Of a DNA stretch of 64,000 nt, positions 38,668-46,161 are shown piece by piece. The position numbers and the translations under genes were made by a program. Origin of the DNA: Stenotrophomonas sp. HITSZ_GD (GTDB lineage Bacteria; Pseudomonadota; Gammaproteobacteria; Xanthomonadales; Xanthomonadaceae); the NCBI RefSeq assembly GCF_029543105.1, contig NZ_JARQXB010000004.1, positions 248,001 to 312,000 on the forward strand. Direction: 5' to 3'. The notes beneath the pieces were generated by a model that did no database searches, was not told the DNA's origin, and was given only the letters and a program-made list of their open reading frames with translations. Every line of letters starts with the position of its first letter. Within the stretch, counting starts at the first letter, position 1.

Positions 38668-39999
38668 GTGGCCAGATCCGGCAGACGCCTCGACCGTACT
38701 CCCTTCCAGACCGACATCCTCGACCTCAGCCATGACGGCCGCGGCGTTGCCCGCCGCGAAGGCGAGGGCGGCAAGGTCACCTTCATTTCCGGCGCCCTCC
38801 CCGGCGAGGTGGTGATCGCCGAGCCGAGCTCGCGCAGCCGCCATTTCGACGAAGCCCGCACGCTGGAAGTGCTGCAGGCCTCGCCCGACCGCGTCACGCC
38901 GCGCTGCCCGCATTTCGGCGTGTGCGCCGGCTGCGTGCTGCAGCACCTGGACGAGGGCCAGCAGATCGTCGCCAAGGAGCGCGTGCTGATGGACAACCTG
39001 CAGCGCATCGGCCATGTCACGCCCGAGCGCGTGCTGCCGGCGCTGGTCGGGGCCAACTGGGGCTACCGCCGCAAGGGCCGCTTCTCCGTGCGCCGGGTGG
39101 AGAAGAAGGACAAGACGCTGGTCGGCTTCCGCGAGCAGGACCCGCGCTTCGTGGCCGACCTGTCGGTCTGCTACACGGTCATCCCGCAGATCGGCGAGAA
39201 GATCACCGCGTTGTCGGCGCTGGTGGAAAGCCTGGACGGCAAGCGCGACATCCCGCAGATCGAGTTCATCGCCGGCGACGAGGCCGTCGCGCTGACCGTG
39301 CGCCACCTGCAACCGCTGACCGAGGCCGACCGGCAGGCGTTGGTCGCCTTCGCGCAGGCGCAGGACTTCGCCATCTTCCTGCAGCCCGGCGGTGTGGAAT
39401 CGGTGCATCCGCTGTGGCCGGAAAGCGTGCCGTTGTCGTTCCGCCTGCCGCAGTGGGACGTGGAGCTGGCGTTCCGGCCGCTGGACTTCATCCAGGTCAA
39501 CGCCACCCTCAACGAGAAGATGATCGACCACGCGCTGCGCCTGCTCGACGCGCAGCCGGAAGACCGCGTGCTGGACCTGTTCTGCGGCCTGGGCAACTTC
39601 ACCCTGCCGCTGGCGCGTGGCGTGCGCGAGGTGGTCGGCGTGGAAGGCGATGCCGGCCTGGTGGCGCGCGCGAAGGAAAACGCCGTGCGCAACGGCCTGG
39701 AGAACGCCCAGTTCTTCGCCGCCGACCTCACCCAGGACCAGCGCCAGGCGCCGTGGATGCGCCAGGGTTTCGACAAGCTGCTGCTGGACCCGCCGCGCTC
39801 GGGCGCGATCGACGTGCTCAAGCAGCTGCCGCTGAAGAAGTTCGAGCGCATCGTGTACGTCAGCTGCCACCCCGGTTCGCTGGCGCGCGATGCCGGCTAC
39901 CTGGTCAACGAGCAGGGGTTCAAGCTCAGGGCGGCCGGCGCGATGGACATGTTCCCGCACACCGCGCACGTGGAAAGCATCGCGCTGTTCGAACGCTGA
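38668..39999 (+). CDS. rlmD: 23S rRNA (uracil-1939-C5)-methyltransferase
   Basis: This is a 443-residue TrmA-family enzyme. The TRAM domain (FQTDILDLSHDGRGVARREG) is followed by Fe-S cysteines in CPHFGVCAGCVLQHL. The methyltransferase domain has DLFCGLGNFTLPLA (SAM), LLLDPPRSGA, and the catalytic Cys in IVYVSCHPGSLARDAGYL. It makes m5U1939 of 23S rRNA. The start is GTG at 38668 (MARSGRRLDRTPF); a TTG further upstream is less likely. The CYTH gene follows after 10 bases. Confidence 0.95.
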   Translation: MARSGRRLDRTPFQTDILDLSHDGRGVARREGEGGKVTFISGALPGEVVIAEPSSRSRHFDEARTLEVLQASPDRVTPRCPHFGVCAGCVLQHLDEGQQIVAKERVLMDNLQRIGHVTPERVLPALVGANWGYRRKGRFSVRRVEKKDKTLVGFREQDPRFVADLSVCYTVIPQIGEKITALSALVESLDGKRDIPQIEFIAGDEAVALTVRHLQPLTEADRQALVAFAQAQDFAIFLQPGGVESVHPLWPESVPLSFRLPQWDVELAFRPLDFIQVNATLNEKMIDHALRLLDAQPEDRVLDLFCGLGNFTLPLARGVREVVGVEGDAGLVARAKENAVRNGLENAQFFAADLTQDQRQAPWMRQGFDKLLLDPPRSGAIDVLKQLPLKKFERIVYVSCHPGSLARDAGYLVNEQGFKLRAAGAMDMFPHTAHVESIALFER

Positions 40000-40009
40000 G
40001 GAGACGGCC

Positions 40010-40501
40010 GTGGGCATCGAGATCGAGCGCAAGTTCCTGGTCACCGGCGACGGCTGGCGCGCGGCCGCGCACGCGGTGGTGCCGATGGCGCAGGGCTACA
40101 TCAACGACGCCGCGGCGCTGGACAGCGGCGCGCAGAAGGCATCGGTGCGCGTGCGCATCCAGGGCGATGCGGCCTACCTCAACCTGAAGTCGCGCGAGCC
40201 CGGCCACACGCGGCAGGAATTCGATTACCCGATCCCGGTGGACGATGCGCGCGCTCTGCTGGCGCTGTGCGTGGGCGGCCTGGTGGACAAGCGCCGCCAC
40301 CTGGTACGCCACGGCAACCACCTGTGGGAAGTGGACGAGTTCCTGGGCGAGAACGCCGGGCTGGTGGTGGCGGAGATCGAGCTGGACCACGCCGAGGAAG
40401 CATTCGCGCGGCCGGCGTGGCTGGGCGAGGAAGTCACCGACGACGTGCGCTACTACAACCTTGCACTGGCGGCGCATCCCTACGGGCGCTGGCCGCGCTG
40501 A
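40010..40501 (+). CDS. CYTH domain triphosphate tunnel phosphatase
   Basis: This is a 163-residue protein beginning GIEIERKFLV: the ExExK signature of CYTH/triphosphate tunnel enzymes. Charged beta-strand residues typical of the tunnel follow (SVRVRIQG, AYLNLKSREPG, LVDKRRHLV, WEVDEFLGENAGLVVAEIEL). Bacterial members hydrolyse inorganic triphosphate or related compounds; the true substrate here is unproven. Starts GTG at 40010 after a GAGGAG (39998-40003) that overlaps the rlmD stop, so it is co-transcribed with rlmD. Confidence 0.85.
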   Translation: MGIEIERKFLVTGDGWRAAAHAVVPMAQGYINDAAALDSGAQKASVRVRIQGDAAYLNLKSREPGHTRQEFDYPIPVDDARALLALCVGGLVDKRRHLVRHGNHLWEVDEFLGENAGLVVAEIELDHAEEAFARPAWLGEEVTDDVRYYNLALAAHPYGRWPR

Positions 40502-40555
40502 CCGCTTGCCGGCGCGCCTTGCGGATGGTTTTCGCCGACGGCCGCTCGCGCGCCT

Positions 40556-40641
40556 CGTGGGCGGGGCTTCAGCCCCCACCGCATGAATGCCATGCAGGTG
40601 CTGCCGGAATCCTGCGTTCGCGGCTGGAGCCGCTCCTGCAA
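40556..40641. repeat. REP-like elements, copy 3 (inverted pair, diverged)
   Basis: The left element (40556-40580) has core GGGGCT-TC-AGCCCC. The right one (40618-40641) on the opposite strand has core GCGGCT-CC-AGCCGC and matches the 25.5 kb element in 23 of 24 bases. They fill most of the 231-base gap between the CYTH and FrnE-like genes. Confidence 0.65.
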
Positions 40642-40697
40642 GGGGCCATGCGACGCATCGTTGCAACTGCCTGCACACTCGCGGCGGTCGATCCCGG

Positions 40698-40703
40698 CAT
40701 AGT
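40698..40703 (+). promoter_or_regulatory. -10 box CATAGT for the FrnE-like gene
   Basis: CATAGT lies 29 bases before the ATG at 40733. Weak -35. Confidence 0.3.
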
Positions 40704-40732
40704 GGCAGCCCACCTTCCCGCGGAGCGCGCCC

Positions 40733-41422
40733 ATGCGCATCGACATCTGGTCCGACATCGTCTGCCCCTGGTGCTGGATCGGCAAACACCGCTTCCAGCG
40801 CGGCCTGGCGCTGATGGGCGCCGAGGCGCCCGACGTGGACATCCACTACCACGCCTTCCAGCTCGACCCCGACGCCGGCCCGGAGCCCGTGCCGCTGCGC
40901 GAGGCCTACCGCGCCAAGTTCGGGGGCGACGCCCGCACCGAGCAGATCCTCTCCCAGACCCAGCAGACCGGCCGCGCCGAAGGGCTGCCGTTCGATTTTG
41001 ATCGCGGGCAGGTGCGCGCCAATACGCTCCAGGGCCATCGCCTGATGTGGCTGGCCGCGCAGGAAGGCGACGCCGACGCGGTGGCCGAGGCGTTGTTCCG
41101 CGCGCACTTCGCCGAGGGACGCAACCTGGCCGGTCCGGACACGCTGGTCGCCGCCGGCGCCGCGGGCGGGTTGGCCGAAGCGCGGGTACGCGCCTTCCTG
41201 GCCTCCGACGAAGGGCTGGCCGAGGTCGGCGCCCAACTGGCCGATGCGCAGCGGCTGGGCATCACCGCCGTGCCCAGCTTCGTGATCGACGGCCGCTACC
41301 TCATCCAGGGCGCCCAGCCGCCGGAGGCGATCGCCGAGATCCTCGGGCGCATCGCCGCCGAACAGGCCGCGCCGGCCGCCGCCCAGGGCGAGGGCTGCGG
41401 CCCGGACGGCTGCGAGGTCTGA
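40733..41422 (+). CDS. DsbA-family oxidoreductase, FrnE-like
   Basis: This is a 229-residue thioredoxin-fold protein with CPWC at residues 11-14 (SDIVCPWCWIGKHRF) and a helical insert. ITAVPSFVIDGRYLIQGAQPPE has the cis-Pro loop. There is no signal peptide, which fits the cytoplasmic FrnE subfamily rather than periplasmic DsbA. The C-terminus carries GEGCGPDGCEV, an extra Cys pair that could be redox-active or bind metal. FrnE of Deinococcus is tied to oxidative-stress tolerance; the substrate here is unknown. Confidence 0.88.
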   Translation: MRIDIWSDIVCPWCWIGKHRFQRGLALMGAEAPDVDIHYHAFQLDPDAGPEPVPLREAYRAKFGGDARTEQILSQTQQTGRAEGLPFDFDRGQVRANTLQGHRLMWLAAQEGDADAVAEALFRAHFAEGRNLAGPDTLVAAGAAGGLAEARVRAFLASDEGLAEVGAQLADAQRLGITAVPSFVIDGRYLIQGAQPPEAIAEILGRIAAEQAAPAAAQGEGCGPDGCEV

Positions 41423-41441
41423 AGCCGGCGCGCGCATCTGC

Positions 41442-41447
41442 GACAAT
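41442..41447 (+). promoter_or_regulatory. -10 box GACAAT for nagZ
   Basis: GACAAT in CTGCGACAATGCGG lies 47 bases before the nagZ ATG; GGAGG at 41480-41484 is the Shine-Dalgarno. Confidence 0.35.
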
Positions 41448-41494
41448 GCGGCGGTGCGCCCTCCTGGCGCCCCTGTTTTGGAGGTCCACCCCGC

Positions 41495-42502
41495 ATGCTC
41501 CTGATCGGCGTCGCCGGCACCGAACTCACCGCCCAAGAGCGCGCATGGCTGCAGCACGACGCCGTCGCCGGGGTGGTGCTGTTCAAGCGCAACTTCGCCT
41601 CGCGCGCGCAGGTGGCCGAGCTGTCGGCGGCGATCCGCACCGCCGCCCCGCGCCCGCAACTCATCTGCGTGGACCAGGAAGGCGGCCGCGTGCAGCGCTT
41701 CCGCGAGGGCTACACCGCGCTGCCGCCGCTGGCCGGCTTCGGCGCGCTGTACGCGCGCGAGCCGGACGCCGCGCTGGCGCTGGCCCGCGAGCACGCCTGG
41801 CTGATGGCCAGCGAGATCCGCGCCAGCGGCGTGGACCTCAGCTTCGCCCCGGTGGTGGACCTGGCCCGCGGCAACCGCGCCATCGGCGACCGCGCCTTCA
41901 GCGCCGACCCGCAAGTCGTGGCCGCGTTCACCCGCACCTACGTGGCGGCGATGCACGAGGCCGGCATGGCCGCCACGCTCAAGCATTTCCCCGGCCACGG
42001 CACCGTGCTGGAAGACACCCACGTGGACACCGCGATCGACGCGCGTTCGCTGGACGCCTTGCTCGCCGAAGACCTGGTGCCGTTCACCGCGGGCATCGCG
42101 GCCGGCGCCGACGCGGTGATGATGGCGCACGTGGTCTACCCGAAGATCGCCCCGGAGCCGGCCGGCTATTCGCCGCGCTGGATCCGCGACATCCTGCGCG
42201 GCGAGCTGGGCTTTCGCGGCGTCGTCTTCTCCGACGACATCGGCATGGCCGCCTCGTTCAGCGCCGGCGGCGTCAAGGCGCGCGTGGACGCGCACCTGGA
42301 CGCCGGCTGCGACGTGGTGCTGGTCTGCCACCCGGAGCTGGTCGAGGAATCGCTGCAGGCCGTGGCCGGGCGCTCGCTCAACACCGCCGCGCTGCTGGGC
42401 CTGATCGGCCGCGGCGCGCTGGGCTGGGACGGCCTGCTGGCCGATGCCCGCCACCCCCACACCCAATCCCGTTTGCTGGAACAACTCGGAAAAACCGCCT
42501 GA
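41495..42502 (+). CDS. nagZ: beta-N-acetylhexosaminidase NagZ
   Basis: This is a 335-residue family GH3 enzyme with VDQEGGRVQRF, KHFPGHGTVLEDTHVDT (the KHFPGHG signature with the general acid/base His) and VVFSDDIGMAA with the nucleophile Asp. It removes N-acetylglucosamine from anhydro-muropeptides in the cytoplasm during cell-wall recycling, so its product influences AmpR/beta-lactamase signalling where that exists. The stop TGA shares one base with the hpt ATG. It is followed by two purine-salvage genes. Confidence 0.95.
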   Translation: MLLIGVAGTELTAQERAWLQHDAVAGVVLFKRNFASRAQVAELSAAIRTAAPRPQLICVDQEGGRVQRFREGYTALPPLAGFGALYAREPDAALALAREHAWLMASEIRASGVDLSFAPVVDLARGNRAIGDRAFSADPQVVAAFTRTYVAAMHEAGMAATLKHFPGHGTVLEDTHVDTAIDARSLDALLAEDLVPFTAGIAAGADAVMMAHVVYPKIAPEPAGYSPRWIRDILRGELGFRGVVFSDDIGMAASFSAGGVKARVDAHLDAGCDVVLVCHPELVEESLQAVAGRSLNTAALLGLIGRGALGWDGLLADARHPHTQSRLLEQLGKTA

Positions 42503-43056
42503 TGTCCAATCTCACCCTCCAACAGGCCGTGGCCCAGGCCGACGTGCTCGTCGACCGCCCGACCCTCGACGCCGCCATCGGCCGCATCGCCGACGCCATC
42601 GCCCGCGATTACCAGGGCGAAGTGCCGGTCTACCTGACCATCATGCACGGCGCGCTGCCGTTCGCCGGCCAGCTGGCGCTGGAACTGGGCGCGCGCGGCC
42701 AGGACCTGCAGTTCGACTACCTGCACGCCACCCGCTACCGCGGCGCCACCACCGGCGGCGAGCTGGTGTGGAAGCACCGCCCGGCCACCGCGCTGTTCGG
42801 CCGCCGCGTGCTGCTGGTGGACGACATCCTCGACGAGGGCTACACCCTGCAGGGCGTGCGCCAGTGGTGCCTGGAGCAGGGCGCCACCGACGTGCGCATC
42901 GCCGCGCTGGCGATCAAGCAGCACGACCGCTGCGTGCCCGGCGTGCAGGCCGACTATGCCGGCGTGGAAGTCGAGGACCGCTACGTGTTCGGCTTCGGCA
43001 TGGACGTGGGCGAGCTGCACCGCGGCGCGCCGGCGATCTACGCGATGAAGGAATGA
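42502..43056 (+). CDS. hpt: hypoxanthine-guanine phosphoribosyltransferase
   Basis: This is a 184-residue type I PRTase. The PRPP loop VLLVDDILDEGYTL is preceded by YLTIMHGALPFAGQLALEL and LHATRYRGATTGGELVWK, and the C-terminus has VEDRYVFGFGMDVGELHRGAPAIY. It makes IMP/GMP from hypoxanthine/guanine and PRPP. It starts at the nagZ stop (TGATG) and is followed after 28 bases by the methylthioinosine phosphorylase, whose product is hypoxanthine. A hypoxanthine substrate is therefore likely. Confidence 0.92.
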   Translation: MSNLTLQQAVAQADVLVDRPTLDAAIGRIADAIARDYQGEVPVYLTIMHGALPFAGQLALELGARGQDLQFDYLHATRYRGATTGGELVWKHRPATALFGRRVLLVDDILDEGYTLQGVRQWCLEQGATDVRIAALAIKQHDRCVPGVQADYAGVEVEDRYVFGFGMDVGELHRGAPAIYAMKE

Positions 43057-43084
43057 CGGCGAGCGAACCCGAAAGGCCCCCCGC

Positions 43085-43834
43085 ATGAACTCCCCCATCT
43101 CCCTGGCCGTCATCGGCGGCACCGGCGTCTACAAGCTCGCCCAGCTCGACGACGTGCAGACCCATGAAGTGTCCACCCGCTTCGGCAGCCCCTCCGGCCC
43201 GGTGCGCGTGGGCACGCTGCTCGGCCAGCGCGTGGCCTTCCTGGCCCGCCACGGCGAAGGCCATTCGCTGCCGCCGCACAAGATCAACTACCGCGCCAAC
43301 CTTGCCGCGTTGCAGCAAATCGGCGCCCAGCGCGTGCTCGCGCTCAACACCGTGGGCGGCATCACCGAGGCCTACGGGCCGCGCGTGCTGGCCTGCCCGG
43401 ACCAGCTGATCGACTACACCTGGGGCCGCATCTCCACCATTTGCGAGGAGGAGGGCAGCGAGGTGGTGCACGTGGACTTCGGCCATCCGTATTCGCCGCT
43501 GTTCCGCAGCAAGGTGCTGGCCGCCGCGCGGGTGACCGGCACCCGGCTGGTGGACGGCGGCTGCTACGGCGCCACGCAGGGCCCGCGGCTGGAAACCATC
43601 GCGGAAATCGCGCGGATGCGCCGCGACGGCTGCGACCTGGTCGGCATGACCGGCATGCCCGAGGCCGGCCTGGCGCGCGAGCTGGGGCTGGACTATGCCT
43701 GCCTGGCGATCGTGGCGAACTGGGCGGCCGGCTGCGGGGACGCCCAAGAGATCACCCTGGCCGAGGTCCTGGCCAACGTCGAGGCGGCCTCGGCCGGGCT
43801 TCCGGAACTGATTGGCGAACTTGCGCGAGGGTGA
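43085..43834 (+). CDS. S-methyl-5'-thioinosine phosphorylase (MTAP/PNP family)
   Basis: This is a 249-residue nucleoside phosphorylase with VIGGTGVYKLA, FLARHGEGHSLPPHKINYRANL, CYGATQGPRLETIAEI, MTGMPEAGLARELGLDYACLAIVANWAAG. It is close to P. aeruginosa PA3004, a known methylthioinosine phosphorylase that also sits beside nagZ. The MTAP family usually has Asp pairs in the NWAAG region to bind adenine; here the tail reads NWAAGCGD, as in 6-oxopurine users. It splits methylthioinosine into hypoxanthine and methylthioribose-1-phosphate. Confidence 0.88.
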   Translation: MNSPISLAVIGGTGVYKLAQLDDVQTHEVSTRFGSPSGPVRVGTLLGQRVAFLARHGEGHSLPPHKINYRANLAALQQIGAQRVLALNTVGGITEAYGPRVLACPDQLIDYTWGRISTICEEEGSEVVHVDFGHPYSPLFRSKVLAAARVTGTRLVDGGCYGATQGPRLETIAEIARMRRDGCDLVGMTGMPEAGLARELGLDYACLAIVANWAAGCGDAQEITLAEVLANVEAASAGLPELIGELARG

Positions 43835-43863
43835 TTGTCTTCGGGGCATAAGCTTTGCATACT
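43835..43863 (+). promoter_or_regulatory. cold-shock gene promoter
   Basis: TTGTCT (-35) and CATACT (-10) have exactly 17 bases between them. Transcription would start near 43870, giving a leader of about 50 bases before the ATG. Confidence 0.55.
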
Positions 43864-43920
43864 CGGCGAGTGCCTCAGCCGCACACCACCCATTCAATTT
43901 TGCAAAGGTCTCGCATCACC

Positions 43921-44127
43921 ATGCCGAACGGTACCGTCAAGTGGTTCAACGACGCCAAGGGATTTGGCTTCATTTCACCGGAGGACGGCAGCGCTGACGT
44001 CTTCGCGCACTTCTCCGCGATCAACTCCAAGGGCTTCCGCAGCCTGCAGGAAGGCCAGCGCGTCACGTACGACGTGACCCAGGGCCCGAAGGGTGCCCAG
44101 GCTTCCAACATCACGCCGGTCGGCTGA
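43921..44127 (+). CDS. cold-shock domain protein
   Basis: This is a 68-residue single cold-shock domain: [21 protein letters not shown] (RNP1 KGFGFI) and DVFAHFSAI (RNP2 VFAHF). It binds single-stranded RNA/DNA as a chaperone. Its base use is less GC-biased than the neighbours, as expected of a highly expressed gene. It has its own promoter and a strong terminator, so it is a single-gene unit. Whether it is cold-induced cannot be seen. Confidence 0.97.
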   Translation: MPNGTVKWFNDAKGFGFISPEDGSADVFAHFSAINSKGFRSLQEGQRVTYDVTQGPKGAQASNITPVG

Positions 44128-44146
44128 TCCAGCCGGTCGTGCTTTG

Positions 44147-44175
44147 AAACCCCGCCTGCCGGCGGGGTTTTTTTT
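44147..44175 (+). terminator. rho-independent terminator after the cold-shock gene
   Basis: A 10-bp stem, AAACCCCGCC / GGCGGGGTTT, with loop TGCC runs straight into a T-tract. It is the strongest + strand terminator in the window. Confidence 0.95.
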
Positions 44176-44217
44176 GCCCGCGGCCGGCCCTGCTCGCCGC
44201 CGCCGCGCGGATTCTTC

Positions 44218-44223
44218 TACGAT
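44218..44223 (+). promoter_or_regulatory. -10 box TACGAT for the flavin monooxygenase
   Basis: TACGAT lies 30 bases before the ATG at 44254. No clear -35. Confidence 0.3.
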
Positions 44224-44253
44224 GCGGGCATCGGAACGCACTGCATACGGACG

Positions 44254-45510
44254 ATGACGGAGCACAAGCGAAGGATTGCGATCGTCGGCTACGGCACCGC
44301 TGGGCAGGCCATGGCGGTGTTGCTGCAGCGCGACGGCCACGAGGTGGAGGTCTTCGAGCAGGCCGCCGAGCCGGGCCCGGTCGGCGCCGGCTTCCTGCTC
44401 CAGCCCAGCGGCCTGCAAGTGCTGTGGCGCATGGGGTTGCTGGACGGCGTGCTCGCGCACGGCGCGCCGGTCCATCGGCTGTATGGCGACCTCCCCGGCG
44501 GCCGTGCGGTGATGGAGATGGCGTATCGCGACCTGGAACCGCGCCTGTTCGGCCTGGGCCTGCAGCGCGGTGCACTGTTCATGCTGCTGCGCGATGCATG
44601 GGAATCCCCGCGGCTGCATGCCGGCACGCGCATCGTGGCGGTGGATGCCGAGCGGGGCCGCGTCCAGGCGCAGGATGGCCGCTGGCACGACGGCTACGAC
44701 CTGGTCGTCGCCGCCGATGGCGCCGCCTCCGTGCTGCGCGACCGGGTGGGCACGCCGCGGCTGGATCGTCCCTATCCGTGGGGCGCGCTGTGGTGCCTGG
44801 TGCCGCGCGGCGACTGGGCGCATGGCGACGAACTGCGCCAGCGCTACCAGGGCGCGCGCAAGATGATCGGCCTGCTGCCGGTCGGCACGCGGCCGGACGA
44901 TCCGCAGCCGCGCATGAGTTTCTTCTGGAGCCTGCCGCGCGAGGACTTCGCGCGCTGGCGCGAGGCAGGCGTGGCGCCGTGGCTGGAGGAGATCGCCACG
45001 TTGTGGCCGCAAGCACGCGCCTGCCTGGCCGGTATCCACGCGCCGGCACAGCTGGCCACCGCCGCCTACCGCGACGCGGTGGCGCGCGAATGGCATTGGG
45101 GCCGCCTGGTACTGGCCGGCGATGCGGCGCACGCGATGAGCCCGCAGCTGGGGCAGGGCGTCAACATGGCGCTGCTCGACGCCTGGGCGCTGTGCCACGC
45201 GCTGCGCGTGGAAAGCTCGCTTGCGCGTGCGTTGCCGCTGTACCAGCGCGAGCGCCAGGCGCACGTGTCGATCTACCACTTCTGGAGCCGCTGGCTGACG
45301 CCGTTGTTCCAATCCGAGCGCGATGTCGCCGCGCGGCTGCGCGACGTGGCGCTGCGCCCGCTCGGCCGCGTGCCCGGTGGGCGCGGCCACATGCTGCGCG
45401 TGCTCAGCGGCACGCAGCACGGCTGGGTGGGTCAACTGGCGCTGGCGCCGGAATTCCTCGCCGCGCTGGCGCAACGCGCGCCGTCGGCGGCCGCGCCCGC
45501 GCCGGCCTGA
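44254..45510 (+). CDS. FAD-dependent monooxygenase (PHBH/UbiH type)
   Basis: This is a 418-residue group A flavin monooxygenase with Rossmann IAIVGYGTAGQAMAVLL (GxGxxG), YDLVVAADGAASVLRD (the DG motif) and VLAGDAAHAMSPQLGQGVNMALLDA (the GD motif binding FAD ribose). It should hydroxylate an aromatic or quinone-like compound using NAD(P)H and O2. No pathway genes lie beside it, so the substrate is unknown. There is no signal peptide. It converges on pdeM with 3 bases between the stop codons and no terminator in between. Confidence 0.88.
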   Translation: MTEHKRRIAIVGYGTAGQAMAVLLQRDGHEVEVFEQAAEPGPVGAGFLLQPSGLQVLWRMGLLDGVLAHGAPVHRLYGDLPGGRAVMEMAYRDLEPRLFGLGLQRGALFMLLRDAWESPRLHAGTRIVAVDAERGRVQAQDGRWHDGYDLVVAADGAASVLRDRVGTPRLDRPYPWGALWCLVPRGDWAHGDELRQRYQGARKMIGLLPVGTRPDDPQPRMSFFWSLPREDFARWREAGVAPWLEEIATLWPQARACLAGIHAPAQLATAAYRDAVAREWHWGRLVLAGDAAHAMSPQLGQGVNMALLDAWALCHALRVESSLARALPLYQRERQAHVSIYHFWSRWLTPLFQSERDVAARLRDVALRPLGRVPGGRGHMLRVLSGTQHGWVGQLALAPEFLAALAQRAPSAAAPAPA

Positions 45511-45513
45511 ATT

Positions 45514-46161
45514 TCAACGCGGCGCGGGCAGGGCGACGATGGCGTCGTCCACGCACACCGCCAGCTGCTCGCCCCGGCGCAAGGGCGCCACCACGCCCGC
45601 GCTGAAGTGCGAGAACGCCGGCAGCACGGTCACGCCGGGGCGCAGCCAGAAGGCGGGGAAGCGCCGCCCCACGCCGGGCAGTTCGCACAATGGATGCACA
45701 TGGCCGCACAGCACGTGCCGGTCCGGTTCGGCGAGCGGGTCGTGGCGCAGCACGAAGGTCCCGTCGTCCACGCGTTCGCCGGCATCGCGCACGCGCAGGC
45801 GGTCGGCCTCCAGCGCGCGGTCGTGGTTGCCGCGGATCACCGCCACCTCCAGCGCGGCGTGGCGCAAGCGCCACTGCTGCCATTGCGTCAGCCAGGTCGC
45901 CTCGCGCAACGGGCCATGCAGCATGTCGCCGAGAATCCACAGCGTGCGCGCGGGATGGCGCGCGAGCAGCGCATCCAGGCGCGCGAGATCGTGCAGCGTG
46001 CCGCCCGCCGGCAGGCCGATGCCGGCGCGGCGGAACACGTCGCCCTTGCCCAGGTGCAGGTCGGCGATGAGCAGCGCGGCGCGCGCCGGGCGGTACATCG
46101 CGCGCGCGCCGAGCAGCACCACCGCTTCGCCACCGAGCGTGGTGTGCCACTCATGCGCCAT
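45514..46161 (-). CDS. pdeM: ligase-associated DNA damage response phosphoesterase PdeM
   Basis: This is a 215-residue calcineurin-like metallophosphoesterase. The five metal motifs are all present: IADLHLGKG (D34, H36), LGDMLHG, IRGNHDR, LCGHVHP and the late FSHFSAG. It is the last gene of the four-gene ligase-associated damage-response cluster, in which it is presumed to trim DNA 3' or 5' ends. The start at 46161 (MAHEWHTTLGGEAVVLLG) overlaps the helicase stop by 11 bases; a start at 46188 is possible but adds residues not typical of the family. Confidence 0.9.
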   Translation of the reverse strand: MAHEWHTTLGGEAVVLLGARAMYRPARAALLIADLHLGKGDVFRRAGIGLPAGGTLHDLARLDALLARHPARTLWILGDMLHGPLREATWLTQWQQWRLRHAALEVAVIRGNHDRALEADRLRVRDAGERVDDGTFVLRHDPLAEPDRHVLCGHVHPLCELPGVGRRFPAFWLRPGVTVLPAFSHFSAGVVAPLRRGEQLAVCVDDAIVALPAPR

